A DNA stretch of 64,000 bases from Clostridiales bacterium (GTDB taxonomy: Bacteria > Bacillota > Clostridia > Oscillospirales > Acutalibacteraceae), in the NCBI GenBank assembly GCA_012519975.1, contig JAAYPE010000045.1, forward strand, positions 26,266 through 90,265, given 5' to 3'. The notes under the pieces are model-generated. The model did not search any database. It saw only the letters and a list, made by a program, of their open reading frames with translations, and had not been told where the DNA came from. Position 1 is the first letter of the stretch. Every line of letters begins with the position of its first letter. Below, piece after piece: positions 34,926 to 43,334 of the stretch. A program made the position numbers and the translations under genes.

Positions 34926-34961
34926 AAGATATGGCAGTTAAATATATTTCTGCCATATCTT
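34926..34961 (+). other. Intercistronic hairpin
   Basis: AAGATATGGCAG (34926-34937) and CTGCCATATCTT (34950-34961) form a perfect 12-bp stem, without a T-run after it. It may stabilise the 3' end of the binding-protein message or act as a weak terminator before the aldolase promoter. Confidence 0.6.
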
Positions 34962-34982
34962 ATCTAAAGAAACGGATTTTTA

Positions 34983-35011
34983 TTGACTAGTCCGGCACGG
35001 GCATATATAAT
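34983..35011 (+). promoter_or_regulatory. Own promoter of the class II aldolase gene
   Basis: TTGACT (34983-34988) and TATAAT (35006-35011) are 17 bases apart. The aldolase can thus be transcribed apart from the transporter operon. No GTAAC palindrome is seen here. Confidence 0.65.
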
Positions 35012-35034
35012 GTCGGAGAAAGAGTGATATCATT

Positions 35035-35679
35035 ATGAATTATAAAAAACTTATTGTTGAGTCAGGTTTGCGTATGCTAAACTCTGGTTACACTGTAGAA
35101 ACATGGGGCAATATAAGCTTTCGTGATAAAGAAACAAACTTGGTTTATTTAACTCCAAGTGGAATGGATTACACAATTGTTACGCAGGATGATATTGTAG
35201 TTTGCGATTTGGACGGAAATATTGTTGAAGGAACAAAAAAGCCTACAATTGAAACGGGTCTTCATCTTGCTATTTATAAAGCTCGACCAGAGGTTAATGC
35301 AGTTGTACATACACACCCTATGTACTCAATGGTATTCTCGTGTTGTGGAGAGGATATCCCGCTTGTTATAGATGAGGCAGCACAGACACTTGGAGGAACA
35401 GTGAAAACGGCAGAATACGCACTGCCAGGCAGCCCAGAGCTTGCTCAAAACTGTGTTGAGGCGCTTGGAACACAGTCAAACGCTTGTCTTTTAAAATCTC
35501 ACGGGGCTGTTTGTGTTGGTGAGGATATGGATAGTGCTTTTAAAGTTTCAAAGGTTCTTGAAGTTACAGCAGAAATTTATCAGATGATTAGAGCGATTGG
35601 AAAAACTCCGTATAAAATCTCTGATGAAAACATTGCAGCAATGCAAGATTTTGTAAAAAATGTCTATGGTCAAAGATAA
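35035..35679 (+). CDS. fucA: Class II aldolase, L-fuculose-phosphate aldolase type
   Basis: A 214-residue zinc aldolase of the FucA/AraD family. Substrate-phosphate contacts appear in TWGNISFRD and LTPSGMDY. The catalytic Glu is in TIETGLHLAIY, zinc ligands are in VVHTHPMY and the later SHGAV, and a tyrosine-rich C-terminus completes the site. Its length fits FucA (about 215) and not RhaD (about 270). It would split a ketose 1-phosphate into dihydroxyacetone phosphate and an aldehyde, L-lactaldehyde for 6-deoxy sugars. It sits at the end of the sugar locus but has its own promoter. Ribulose- or other pentulose-phosphate substrates are possible. Confidence 0.85.
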   Translation: MNYKKLIVESGLRMLNSGYTVETWGNISFRDKETNLVYLTPSGMDYTIVTQDDIVVCDLDGNIVEGTKKPTIETGLHLAIYKARPEVNAVVHTHPMYSMVFSCCGEDIPLVIDEAAQTLGGTVKTAEYALPGSPELAQNCVEALGTQSNACLLKSHGAVCVGEDMDSAFKVSKVLEVTAEIYQMIRAIGKTPYKISDENIAAMQDFVKNVYGQR

Positions 35680-35755
35680 ATAAAAGTTACCCACAAAATG
35701 CATAGTACCTCAAGGGCAATTTAAACTGTGTAAAGATACAGGTACGGGCATTAAA

Positions 35756-35795
35756 AAAGTGCTTACCAAATTATTGGTAGGCACTTTAATTTTAT
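35756..35795 (+). terminator. Bidirectional terminator after the aldolase gene
   Basis: AAAGTGCTTACCA pairs with TGGTAGGCACTTT, with A's before and TTTTATG after. It also ends the convergent DUF4358 transcript. Confidence 0.8.
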
Positions 35796-35806
35796 GTTTT
35801 TAGATT

Positions 35807-36319
35807 TTAAGAGTCTTTATAAAAAACATCAAGAATTTGAAATGCGCTTGCAGGTGATGCGCAAATAGCAACTACAATGTAATCACCGTGAAGTGAAACA
35901 GAATTTGAGCTGAATTTTTCAAACTCTTTTACATTCAGCTCTTTGTAGCTCTCTGATTTAAGTTTTACTTTTTCCATCAGAGCGTCAATCACAACTTGGC
36001 GATTTTTTCTGCTTGATATTTTAAATACCGCAATTTCATCGGCGCACCCTTCGGTAGCAGAGGCGTGTGCAGAAAAATCATCAAGAATTTTAGGGTCGAT
36101 TCCATAATGGATAGAAACATCTTGAGCGTCTAAATCAAGCATATTGCCAAGACTTAACTCTTTTATTAATGTGTCTGAAACTTGCTTTGCAGACTCAGGG
36201 TCAAAATCACCAGTGTGAGTAGTTTTGACATCTGCCTTATCAGGACTTTCTTTTAAGTTGCAGCCCGTAAATAAAACAACAACGGCAATAGCTATAACTG
36301 CAAGGTTTAGTTTGTGCAT
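35807..36319 (-). CDS. DUF4358-domain lipoprotein
   Basis: A 170-residue exported protein with a signal peptide ending in FTGC (Cys20, probable lipidation). The mature domain (about 40-168) fits DUF4358: KELSLGNMLDLDAQDVSIHYGID, a D-x-SAHAS segment, DEIAVFKI and YIVVAICASPASAFQILD. Function is unknown; family members are common in clostridia and often lie near sporulation or cell-envelope genes. The ATG follows AAAGGAAGG. It is followed only by the terminator and is probably separate from the upstream DUF1015 gene (108-base gap). Confidence 0.78.
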   Translation of the reverse strand: MHKLNLAVIAIAVVVLFTGCNLKESPDKADVKTTHTGDFDPESAKQVSDTLIKELSLGNMLDLDAQDVSIHYGIDPKILDDFSAHASATEGCADEIAVFKISSRKNRQVVIDALMEKVKLKSESYKELNVKEFEKFSSNSVSLHGDYIVVAICASPASAFQILDVFYKDS

Positions 36320-36427
36320 AATTTTTTACCTTCCTTTAATTCGGCTGGAAAATAACTAGTTATCTAATATTTATCCTAATGATAACATATTATTATAAAA
36401 AAATCGTTTCAAAACAGTTACAGAAGA

Positions 36428-37672
36428 TTACAGTTTGTGCACGAACAGCCCGCTTAAAAGTTTTGGCTCAAACCATGTTGATTTTGGTGGCATTACATTG
36501 CCAGAGTCGGCTATCGCCATAAGCTCTTCAATGGTTGTGGGGTACATAGAGAATGCAACTACCATATCATCTTTAACACGGCGCTCCAGCTCCTTTAGGC
36601 CACGAATTCCACCCACGAAGTCAATTCTTTGCGATGTGCGTGGGTCGTCAATATTTAAAATTGGGTGAATTAAGTTGTTTTGAAGAATTGAAACATCAAG
36701 AGAGTCGACAGGACTACTTTTGTCAAAAGAATTTGGTTTTGCCTCAAGCTTGTACCAAGAATTATCTAGATACATTCCAAAAGTATGTGTTTTTTCAGGG
36801 TGATATGCATTGCTACCGTCAAGCTTTGTAACAATAAAATTATTCTCAATTTTGCTTAAAAATTCCTGATTTGTCATACCGTTTAAATCTTTAATAACTC
36901 TGTTATAATCTATTATTGCAAGCTCGCTTGCAGGAAAAGCAACGGATAGAAAAAAGTTAAATTCCTCTTTGCCTGTATAATCAGGGTTTTCTTGTCTGCG
37001 TTTTAACCCAACTTTAACAGCAGAAGCTGCACGGTGATGCCCATCAGCAATATAAAGTGAATCTACCTTTTCAAAAGAGCTTTGAAGTGCGCCTGTTACA
37101 CTGCTATCATCAATAATCCAAACAGTGTGAGCAATGCCATCGGTTGAAACAAAGTCATAAATTGGCTTATTTTCGCTTTGCCAGTTGCTAACAATAGTGT
37201 TGATTTTTTCACTGTCTTTATAGGTTAAAAAAATAGGGCCTGTGTTTGCGTTGCAATAATCCACATGGTTTATTCTATCTTGCTCTTTATCAGCTCTTGT
37301 AAATTCGTGTTTTTTGATTGTATCGTTTATATATTCATCAATAGATGCGCAGCCAACAAGTCCGGTTTGATTTCTGCCGTTCATAGTTTGCCTATAAATA
37401 TAAATGCAGTCTTTGTCATCTTGCATAAATATACCGTCGCTTGAGAGTTTGTCAAGATTTTCTCTAGCCTTTAGATATACTTTTTCATCATATATTGAAA
37501 CGCTTTTGTCAAGGTCTATTTCAGCTTTATCAATGTGCAAAAAAGAGTACGGATTGTCTTTTACCATTTCTCTTGCTTCGTCACTAGTCATAACATCGTA
37601 TGGAAGTGCGGCAACATCCTTTGCATATTGTGAGGTAGGTCTAACTGCTTTAAACGGTTTTAGTATGGCCAT
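36428..37672 (-). CDS. DUF1015-family protein
   Basis: A 414-residue cytoplasmic protein of the DUF1015 family. Recognisable parts are the N-terminal ILKPFKAVRPTSQYAKDVAA and LPYDVMTSDEAR, the middle YIYRQTMNGRNQTGLVGCAS, YIADGHHRAASA (a conserved DGHHR motif) and the end GNVMPPKSTWFEPKLLSGL. It is often described as an HPr-related-gene or SpoOJ/ParA/ParB-associated protein, but its biochemical role is not established. ATG 37672 is chosen because AGGAGTG precedes it; an upstream in-frame extension to 37762 would overlap ylbJ and lacks support. Confidence 0.85.
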   Translation of the reverse strand: MAILKPFKAVRPTSQYAKDVAALPYDVMTSDEAREMVKDNPYSFLHIDKAEIDLDKSVSIYDEKVYLKARENLDKLSSDGIFMQDDKDCIYIYRQTMNGRNQTGLVGCASIDEYINDTIKKHEFTRADKEQDRINHVDYCNANTGPIFLTYKDSEKINTIVSNWQSENKPIYDFVSTDGIAHTVWIIDDSSVTGALQSSFEKVDSLYIADGHHRAASAVKVGLKRRQENPDYTGKEEFNFFLSVAFPASELAIIDYNRVIKDLNGMTNQEFLSKIENNFIVTKLDGSNAYHPEKTHTFGMYLDNSWYKLEAKPNSFDKSSPVDSLDVSILQNNLIHPILNIDDPRTSQRIDFVGGIRGLKELERRVKDDMVVAFSMYPTTIEELMAIADSGNVMPPKSTWFEPKLLSGLFVHKL

Positions 37673-37736
37673 TAAAAAAACACTCCTGTCAAAAATTACA
37701 GCTAAAAAGCTCTTCGCTGTTTTTAATACACAGATT

Positions 37737-38828
37737 TTAGCACATTTCTTGTTTTGTATCAAGGTCTAAAATTAGCAAGGCACTCATAATTAATAAAACA
37801 GCAGCAGCAGGAGCAGATACAGAAAAAGCAGCATCAAATGCAAGTGAATTTGACGAGAATGTTTGAACATCGCAAGGAAAAACTTCAAGTAGCCTTGCAC
37901 ATATAACAGATGCTACGGTTGCGTTTGCAATTCTTGCGATAAAAAAATAAACCATATTCACACCAACGCCGTTTAGATATTGCAAAACTTGGCAATGAAC
38001 GCAAAGTCCCGCCCACCCTAGAATAAAAGCAATCATAGGTATACTAAAAGTGTTTACCGCCATATTGCAACCTGATGTAACTTCAAAAATGCAGTTAAGT
38101 GAAATTATGGTGTTTTCGCTTAAAGGGGCAAGTGAAACCAGAGCACCGATAAACGAAAAAAATATTACCCAAACGCAAACAGAAAAAATTGATTGTGCTG
38201 CGTCAGATACAGAGTTTGTAAGTGCATATGTAAGCTTTTCTTTTTTAGGTGTGCAGTTATCGCAGGAACTAAACAGGGGGGATAAATCCTCATAAGTTTC
38301 TGTAATCGAAATTACTATACCTATAAGAATAGATGTAAAGCATAAAGAGGCAAATAAAATTATACCCACCTTTGAACTTCCAAGCATTGAAAATCCCACT
38401 GCATTTATAACAAAAGCAGGGCCGGCATTAATGCAAAACAGCATCATTTTTCTTGCTTGATTCATTGTGATTTGATGGTTTTCAAACAGGTCGTATGTCA
38501 TTTTTGCCCCAACGGGAAAACCTCCAATAAGGCTCATAAAAATAGCGCCGGCTGTACAACCGGGCAGTTTAAAAAGTGTCCTTGTAAATGGCTCAAAAAT
38601 AAATCCAAACTTTTCGCAAAATCCGGATTTTACAAGAAAGGACGAAAGAACCATAAAGGGAAATAGCGATGGGATAATAACATCGGAGCAAAGGTAAAGC
38701 CCTTTTGTAATTCCGCTTGAAACAGCACTAGGAAATCGAAGTAGACAAAACCCAACGAGTATGATTATTAAAAATATTTGAAAGTTAATTATTTTTTCTA
38801 AAGTGTTTTTTTGTAATCTATGATGCAA
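37737..38828 (-). CDS. ylbJ: Sporulation integral membrane protein YlbJ
   Basis: A membrane protein of about 363 residues with eight or nine hydrophobic segments and nucleoside-recognition-type (Gate) motifs: GLYLCSDVIIPSLFPFMVLS, GGFPVGAK and INAGPAFVINAVG. YlbJ is needed for proper forespore/cortex development in B. subtilis; its substrate is not known. The ribosome site AAAGGAG touches TTG 38837, so TTG 38828, nine bases further on, is the better start. In many clostridia it lies near coaD; here it is divergent from yqfC with 92 bases between. Confidence 0.88.
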   Translation of the reverse strand: MHHRLQKNTLEKIINFQIFLIIILVGFCLLRFPSAVSSGITKGLYLCSDVIIPSLFPFMVLSSFLVKSGFCEKFGFIFEPFTRTLFKLPGCTAGAIFMSLIGGFPVGAKMTYDLFENHQITMNQARKMMLFCINAGPAFVINAVGFSMLGSSKVGIILFASLCFTSILIGIVISITETYEDLSPLFSSCDNCTPKKEKLTYALTNSVSDAAQSIFSVCVWVIFFSFIGALVSLAPLSENTIISLNCIFEVTSGCNMAVNTFSIPMIAFILGWAGLCVHCQVLQYLNGVGVNMVYFFIARIANATVASVICARLLEVFPCDVQTFSSNSLAFDAAFSVSAPAAAVLLIMSALLILDLDTKQEMC

Positions 38829-38920
38829 TATATTCAACTCCTTTTTTACAATGATTATGTTTTGAACTTAGTTATTATTCTGATTGAATTTTCATAAATA
38901 TCATTGAAAGAGGTGGGGAT

Positions 38921-39208
38921 ATGTATAGAAATAAAGAGGAAAAATCAAAGAGCAAGTCAAAAGTGTTGAGCGAAAACTTGCAAATACCACAAACGATTAG
39001 CAGAAGCACTGCGTACATAGAGCTGTCTGGAAATAGCGAGGCAATAATAGAAGGATGCAAAGGTGTGCTAGAGTATGGTGATGATATAATTCACCTAAAC
39101 ATAGGCAAAAACGAGGTTAGATTTTCTGGCACAGATTTAGTTATTAAAACATATTTTAACGAGCAAGTAATTATAGTAGGAAATATTTTAACCATTGATT
39201 TTTCATGA
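38921..39208 (+). CDS. yqfC: Sporulation protein YqfC (YabP/YqfC family)
   Basis: A 95-residue protein with basic N-terminus and a compact beta-rich domain: ELSGNSEAIIEGCKGVLEY, then DIIHLNIGKNEVRFSG and LVIKTYFNEQVIIVG. This matches YqfC, a mother-cell protein required for sporulation in B. subtilis. GAAAGAGGTGGGG precedes the ATG. It precedes yqfD, the standard partner order. Confidence 0.93.
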   Translation: MYRNKEEKSKSKSKVLSENLQIPQTISRSTAYIELSGNSEAIIEGCKGVLEYGDDIIHLNIGKNEVRFSGTDLVIKTYFNEQVIIVGNILTIDFS

Positions 39209-39245
39209 ATTTTAAATAAACTATTTTTGTTTGGGGCGTGTGAAC

Positions 39246-40421
39246 TTGTTTTTTATAAAGCTTATAAGATTTTTTATGGGGTACATAACTTTTACCGCCA
39301 GTGGTGGCTTTTCGGAGCGTTTTATAAATTTATGCTCTCAAAATCGGGTGATTTTGTGGGATATTAAAAATATAGACGGAAAAATATATGCAAATACAAG
39401 CATAAAAGGGTATAAAAAAATAAGAGAAAGTGCAAAGCGATCCTCTATGAAGGTTAGAATATATGAAAAACACGGGCTACCCTTTTTTATGAATAAACAT
39501 CGGGGCAGAGCGGGTTTTTTGGTGGGTCTTGTGTTTTTTTTGATGATAATAAGTTTGCTGTCTACCAGAATATGGACAATAAATGTTGTGGGCAATGAAA
39601 AAGTAACAGATAAACAAGTCCTAGAAGTTTTTAAAGATTTGGGTGTGTATTCAGGAGCTAGAATTTCAAAAATAAATGTTGAAGATGTTCAAGAACTTGC
39701 AAAGTCCGAGCTTGGAGATTTGTCGTGGCTTGCTTTAAACATTAGAGGTAGTGCGGCAACAATAGAGGTAAGAGAGCAAATAAAAAAGCCAAAGGTCGAA
39801 AAGCAAAATCCCTGTAACATAGTGGCAAGTTATGGTGGGCAAATAGTAAAACTTGAGGTTTATGAGGGGCAAGTAAATCAAGAGCTTGGCAGTGCGGTGG
39901 CTAAGGGAGATTTAATTATAAGTGGTGTTATAGAAAACTTAGATGGTAGCTCAGAACTTAGGCGTGCTAATGGACTTGTTATTGCAAAAACGGACAGAGT
40001 GCTGACTCAAGAGCAATCAAAAACAATAAGAAGAAAAGTGCCAATAAGAGAAAAGAAAAGGTATAGGCTAATTTTTTTTGGCTTAGATTTCCCGTTGTTT
40101 TGGTTGTCTAATAATAACGAAAACGCAGTCTATTACAAACACGAGCATAGGCTAGTTTTAGCCGATAGTATATTACCGATAGGTTTTGCAAAAGAGGGGT
40201 ATAAAATCTATGATGAGTATGATATAAACTTGCAAGATGATGTGTGCGAACTAATTGCCTTTAGCGATTTTACAAAGCAACAAAAGGAAAAGCTAGGCAG
40301 TATAGAAATATTAGATGAAAAAATAAGAATTGAAAAAAATGAAGACAAATGCAATATAAAAGGGGTTTATGTATGCAAAGAAAGTATAAGTCAAAAACAG
40401 GAAATTTTTGTCGAAAATTAG
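39246..40421 (+). CDS. yqfD: Sporulation protein YqfD
   Basis: A 391-residue protein with an N-terminal cytosolic domain, one membrane segment (RAGFLVGLVFFLMIISLLST, about 90-110) and a large extracytoplasmic region whose start (IWTINVVGNEKVTDKQVLEV) resembles a POTRA-like domain. YqfD is essential for sporulation in B. subtilis. The start is uncertain: TTG 39246 lies nine bases after GGGG; GTG 39240 and TTG 39231 are too close to or inside it. A Spo0A-like TTTGTCGAAA sequence overlaps its 3' end (about 40408-40417), probably by chance. Confidence 0.9.
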   Translation: MFFIKLIRFFMGYITFTASGGFSERFINLCSQNRVILWDIKNIDGKIYANTSIKGYKKIRESAKRSSMKVRIYEKHGLPFFMNKHRGRAGFLVGLVFFLMIISLLSTRIWTINVVGNEKVTDKQVLEVFKDLGVYSGARISKINVEDVQELAKSELGDLSWLALNIRGSAATIEVREQIKKPKVEKQNPCNIVASYGGQIVKLEVYEGQVNQELGSAVAKGDLIISGVIENLDGSSELRRANGLVIAKTDRVLTQEQSKTIRRKVPIREKKRYRLIFFGLDFPLFWLSNNNENAVYYKHEHRLVLADSILPIGFAKEGYKIYDEYDINLQDDVCELIAFSDFTKQQKEKLGSIEILDEKIRIEKNEDKCNIKGVYVCKESISQKQEIFVEN

Positions 40422-40596
40422 CAAAAATAACCAAATACAAGAAGGCGATATATAATTTTTGTGCATAATGCCAGTTATTTTTTCTTCGCTTATGCGTTAT
40501 AATATTCAAAAATGTTATAATACCTTATATTCGTTAAATATTATTTATAAATATGGTTAAACTGACCTTAGCATATTGTCGGCAAGGAGTAATTTA

Positions 40597-41562
40597 ATGG
40601 CAGAAAAAACAATTGAAATAGAGAACTTTGAGCAGTTTGTTGGTCTGTTTGGTAGCTTTGATGAAAATATAAAGCTTATCGAAAGCGGATATGATGTTAA
40701 GGTTGTTAGCCGTGGGTCAGAACTTAAACTTTTAGGGGAAGAAGGGAATGTGCAAAAAGCTTTAAAAGCTATTGACGGTCTTCTTTTGCTTATGAAAAAG
40801 GGGCAAACGCTAGACGAGCAAAATGTAAGGTATGTTATGACACTTGTGGGTGATGGGCAAAGCGACAAGCTCTGCGCAATGATGGCGAATTGCGTTTGCA
40901 TTACATCTAGGGGCAAACCAGTAAAGGCAAAAACACTAGGGCAAGAAAAATACCTTGAAGCTATTACAAATAATACAATCGTTTTTGGAGTAGGTCCTGC
41001 AGGCACAGGCAAAACATATCTTGCGGTTGCAATGGCAGTAAAGGCTTTTAAAGCAAACGAAGTGAGCAAAATAATTCTTACAAGGCCTGCTGTAGAAGCA
41101 GGTGAAAGCTTGGGCTTTTTGCCAGGGGATTTGCAACAAAAGGTAGACCCTTATTTGCGTCCGCTTTATGATGCACTTTTTGATATGCTAGGTCCTGACA
41201 GTTTTCAAAAGCATTTTGAGCGTGGCACAATTGAGGTAGCGCCGCTGGCTTATATGCGTGGCAGAACCCTTGATGACAGTTTTATAATTCTTGATGAAGC
41301 ACAAAATACAACACCAGAGCAAATGAAAATGTTTCTAACTCGTCTTGGCTTTAATTCAAAAATAGTTGTGACGGGTGATGTAACGCAAATTGATTTACCA
41401 ACGGGTAAAAGGTCGGGGCTTAAAGATGTAATAAAAATACTCAAAAAAGTGGACGACATTCAAACAGTTTATTTTAGCGAGCGTGATGTTGTAAGACACA
41501 GGTTAGTTCAAGATATCGTAAAAGCTTATGAAAAAAGCGAAGAGAGAAAAAATAACAAATAA
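40597..41562 (+). CDS. phoH: PhoH-family ATPase
   Basis: A 321-residue P-loop ATPase. The Walker A motif FGVGPAGTGKTYLAVAMA is near 127-143 and Walker B FIILDEAQNTTPEQ near 233-246; RPAVEAGESLGFLPGDLQQK is family-specific. An N-terminal KH-like segment (residues 1-90) is present. Its role is thought to be in RNA metabolism with YbeY, which is encoded next. ATG 40597 follows AAGGAG. The pgpH (7TM-HD), dgkA and cdd genes often found between phoH and era are missing. Confidence 0.94.
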   Translation: MAEKTIEIENFEQFVGLFGSFDENIKLIESGYDVKVVSRGSELKLLGEEGNVQKALKAIDGLLLLMKKGQTLDEQNVRYVMTLVGDGQSDKLCAMMANCVCITSRGKPVKAKTLGQEKYLEAITNNTIVFGVGPAGTGKTYLAVAMAVKAFKANEVSKIILTRPAVEAGESLGFLPGDLQQKVDPYLRPLYDALFDMLGPDSFQKHFERGTIEVAPLAYMRGRTLDDSFIILDEAQNTTPEQMKMFLTRLGFNSKIVVTGDVTQIDLPTGKRSGLKDVIKILKKVDDIQTVYFSERDVVRHRLVQDIVKAYEKSEERKNNK

Positions 41563-41636
41563 CATTAATTGGGTGGAAAGGAGAACGGGCAAAACAAACT
41601 TGTATGGGCAAAGGGCAAAAATAGAAAGGATGAAAA

Positions 41637-42146
41637 TTGGTGGCCGAAAAGATTAAGGTAATAATTACAAATGACCAAAAAGAAGTAAAAATTCCAAAGG
41701 GTGTGCGTATGCTTATTCGCCGTTGCTGTACAGCGGTGCTAACAATTGAGAATTTTGAGGGCAACGCAGAAGTTAGTGTAAGACTGGTTGATAATGAAGA
41801 AATAAGAAATCTTAACAAAAAATATCGCAATGTTGACCGCGAAACAGATGTGCTATCTTTTCCGCTGGGAGTAGACGGTACATATGATATAAATCGTGAT
41901 ACGGGTGACCAAATGCTAGGTGACATAGTAATTTCAATGCCAAAAGCGTTAGAGCAGGCAGAAAAATATGGGCACAGCATTCAGCGTGAGATAGGATATC
42001 TTGCAGTTCATTCAATGTTACATTTGCTAGGATATGACCACGAACAGGGTGGCATAGAGCTTCTTCGTATGCGTGAGAGAGAAGAACAAGTCTTGACAAA
42101 GATTGGACTAAAACGAGATGGCAGTTATTATATGGACGGAATTTAA
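41637..42146 (+). CDS. ybeY: Endoribonuclease YbeY, rRNA maturation factor
   Basis: A 169-residue zinc-dependent RNase-like protein in 16S rRNA 3'-end maturation and ribosome quality control. The metal motif HSMLHLLGYDH (HxxxHxxGxxH, about 122-132) and VLSFPL with LGDIVIS are characteristic. TTG 41637 follows AAAGGA by six bases; GTG 41640 is an almost equal alternative. It lies 74 bases after phoH. Confidence 0.95.
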   Translation: MVAEKIKVIITNDQKEVKIPKGVRMLIRRCCTAVLTIENFEGNAEVSVRLVDNEEIRNLNKKYRNVDRETDVLSFPLGVDGTYDINRDTGDQMLGDIVISMPKALEQAEKYGHSIQREIGYLAVHSMLHLLGYDHEQGGIELLRMREREEQVLTKIGLKRDGSYYMDGI

Positions 42147-42157
42147 TAAAAACAGCT

Positions 42158-42184
42158 AAACGGCTTGCTTAGCTCAAGCCGTTT
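42158..42184 (+). other. Hairpin between ybeY and era
   Basis: AAACGGCTTG (42158-42167) pairs with CAAGCCGTTT (42175-42184). A weak TATTTT follows, then the RBS AGGAGG of era. It may act as an inefficient terminator or as a stability element inside the operon. Confidence 0.5.
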
Positions 42185-42203
42185 GCATATTTTAGGAGGA
42201 AAT

Positions 42204-43097
42204 ATGGCACAAACTTATACAGCATTTATAGCGATAGTGGGTTGTCCTAATGTTGGAAAATCATCAATACTCAATAACATATTAGGGCAAAAAATTGCAA
42301 TAGTATCGGACAAGCCTCAAACAACTAGAACAAAAATAATGGGCGTCTTAACACAGGACGAAACTCAGCTAGTGTTTACAGACACACCAGGATTTCATCG
42401 TCCACGCACGAAGCTTGGCGAAAAAATGGTAAAAGCAGTAAGCGAAAGTATCTCGGGTGTTGACGCTTGCCTTTTGGTTGTTGAGCCACAAGGAGAGCTA
42501 AGAGAGACCGAAAAAGAATTGATAGAGAAATTTAAAAAGCAAAAAATGCCCGTTATCTTAGCTATTAACAAGATAGATAAAATGGAAAGAAAAGAAGATT
42601 TAGCACTTCGAATTGCTCAGTTTTCACAGCTTTATGACTTTGAGTCGATTATTCCTGTTTCTGCGACAAAAGGAGAGGGAATGGAAAGCTTAAAGCACGA
42701 GATAAAAAAACTGGCACAACCATCTGTCCACTTTTTTCCTGAGGATACTTTGACAGACCAGCCAGAAAGAGTAATAGCGTCTGAAATACTTAGAGAAAAA
42801 ATGCTAAGACTGCTAGATAAAGAAATTCCACACGGAACAGCAGTAAGCATCGAAAAAATGCGTGGCCGTGAAGATAGTAATATATTAGATGTGGAAGCCA
42901 TAATTTATTGTGAAAAAGAAAGTCACAAAGGTATAATTATAGGAAAAAAAGGTGCAATGTTAAAAAAAATCTCTACCTATGCAAGGCAAGATATGGAGAA
43001 GTTTTTTGACTGCCCTATAAATCTTCAATGTTGGGTAAAGGTTAAAGAAGATTGGAGAAACCGTGGTGGGCTAATCCATAATTTTGGTTTAGATTAA
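42204..43097 (+). CDS. era: GTPase Era
   Basis: A 297-residue essential GTPase that binds 16S rRNA and aids 30S assembly. G1 GCPNVGKSS, G2 region KPQTTRTKI, G3 DTPGFH and G4 NKID are present, and a C-terminal KH domain holds GIIIGKKGAMLKKI. ATG 42204 follows AGGAGG. Translation from 42165 would read through the hairpin and is not supported. Confidence 0.97.
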   Translation: MAQTYTAFIAIVGCPNVGKSSILNNILGQKIAIVSDKPQTTRTKIMGVLTQDETQLVFTDTPGFHRPRTKLGEKMVKAVSESISGVDACLLVVEPQGELRETEKELIEKFKKQKMPVILAINKIDKMERKEDLALRIAQFSQLYDFESIIPVSATKGEGMESLKHEIKKLAQPSVHFFPEDTLTDQPERVIASEILREKMLRLLDKEIPHGTAVSIEKMRGREDSNILDVEAIIYCEKESHKGIIIGKKGAMLKKISTYARQDMEKFFDCPINLQCWVKVKEDWRNRGGLIHNFGLD

Positions 43098-43166
43098 AAA
43101 TTTACCTCTAATATTTACGCACTCCTATGGAAAATTAGTATTAATGATTCATTGGAGGTATGCTTT

Positions 43167-43334
43167 ATGAATGATATGAATTCTAGGTGGAACATATTTG
43201 CAAAAAGTGGGTCAGTGTATGATTATATAAACTATAAAAATAGCCTGTCCCAAGAAGTGGTAAAAAATCAGGGAGAAATAAAAAATGCACATAAAGACGG
43301 ACGGTCTTGTAATCAAAGAACAGAATACAGGTGA
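43167..43334 (+). CDS. yqzL: YqzL-like small protein
   Basis: A 55-residue protein between era and recO, the fixed position of yqzL in Firmicutes. The segment RWNIFAKSGSVYDYINYK matches the W-x-x-F-x-x-T/SG-x-x-x-x-Y-x-x-Y/FK pattern of that family. Function unknown. ATG 43167 has TGGAGG upstream. Its end overlaps the first 50 bases of recO in another frame, so the C-terminal 17 residues may not be conserved. Confidence 0.75.
   Translation: MNDMNSRWNIFAKSGSVYDYINYKNSLSQEVVKNQGEIKNAHKDGRSCNQRTEYR

Noticed and set aside
34926-34961. CRISPR repeat or small RNA at the perfect inverted repeat after the binding-protein gene
   Set aside because: A single hairpin with no repetition and no flanking spacer pattern; an intercistronic mRNA structure is simpler.
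40408-40417. Spo0A box TTTGTCGAAA near the end of yqfD
   Set aside because: It lies inside coding sequence, is single, and is about 180 bases from the phoH start with no clear promoter partner.
40557-41069. A minus-strand frame of 170 codons over phoH
   Set aside because: Antisense to an intact phoH with all motifs; no start context.
41563-41636. A possible regulatory RNA between phoH and ybeY
   Set aside because: Only 74 bases, A/G-rich with no stable stem seen; it reads as an ordinary spacer with the ybeY ribosome site.
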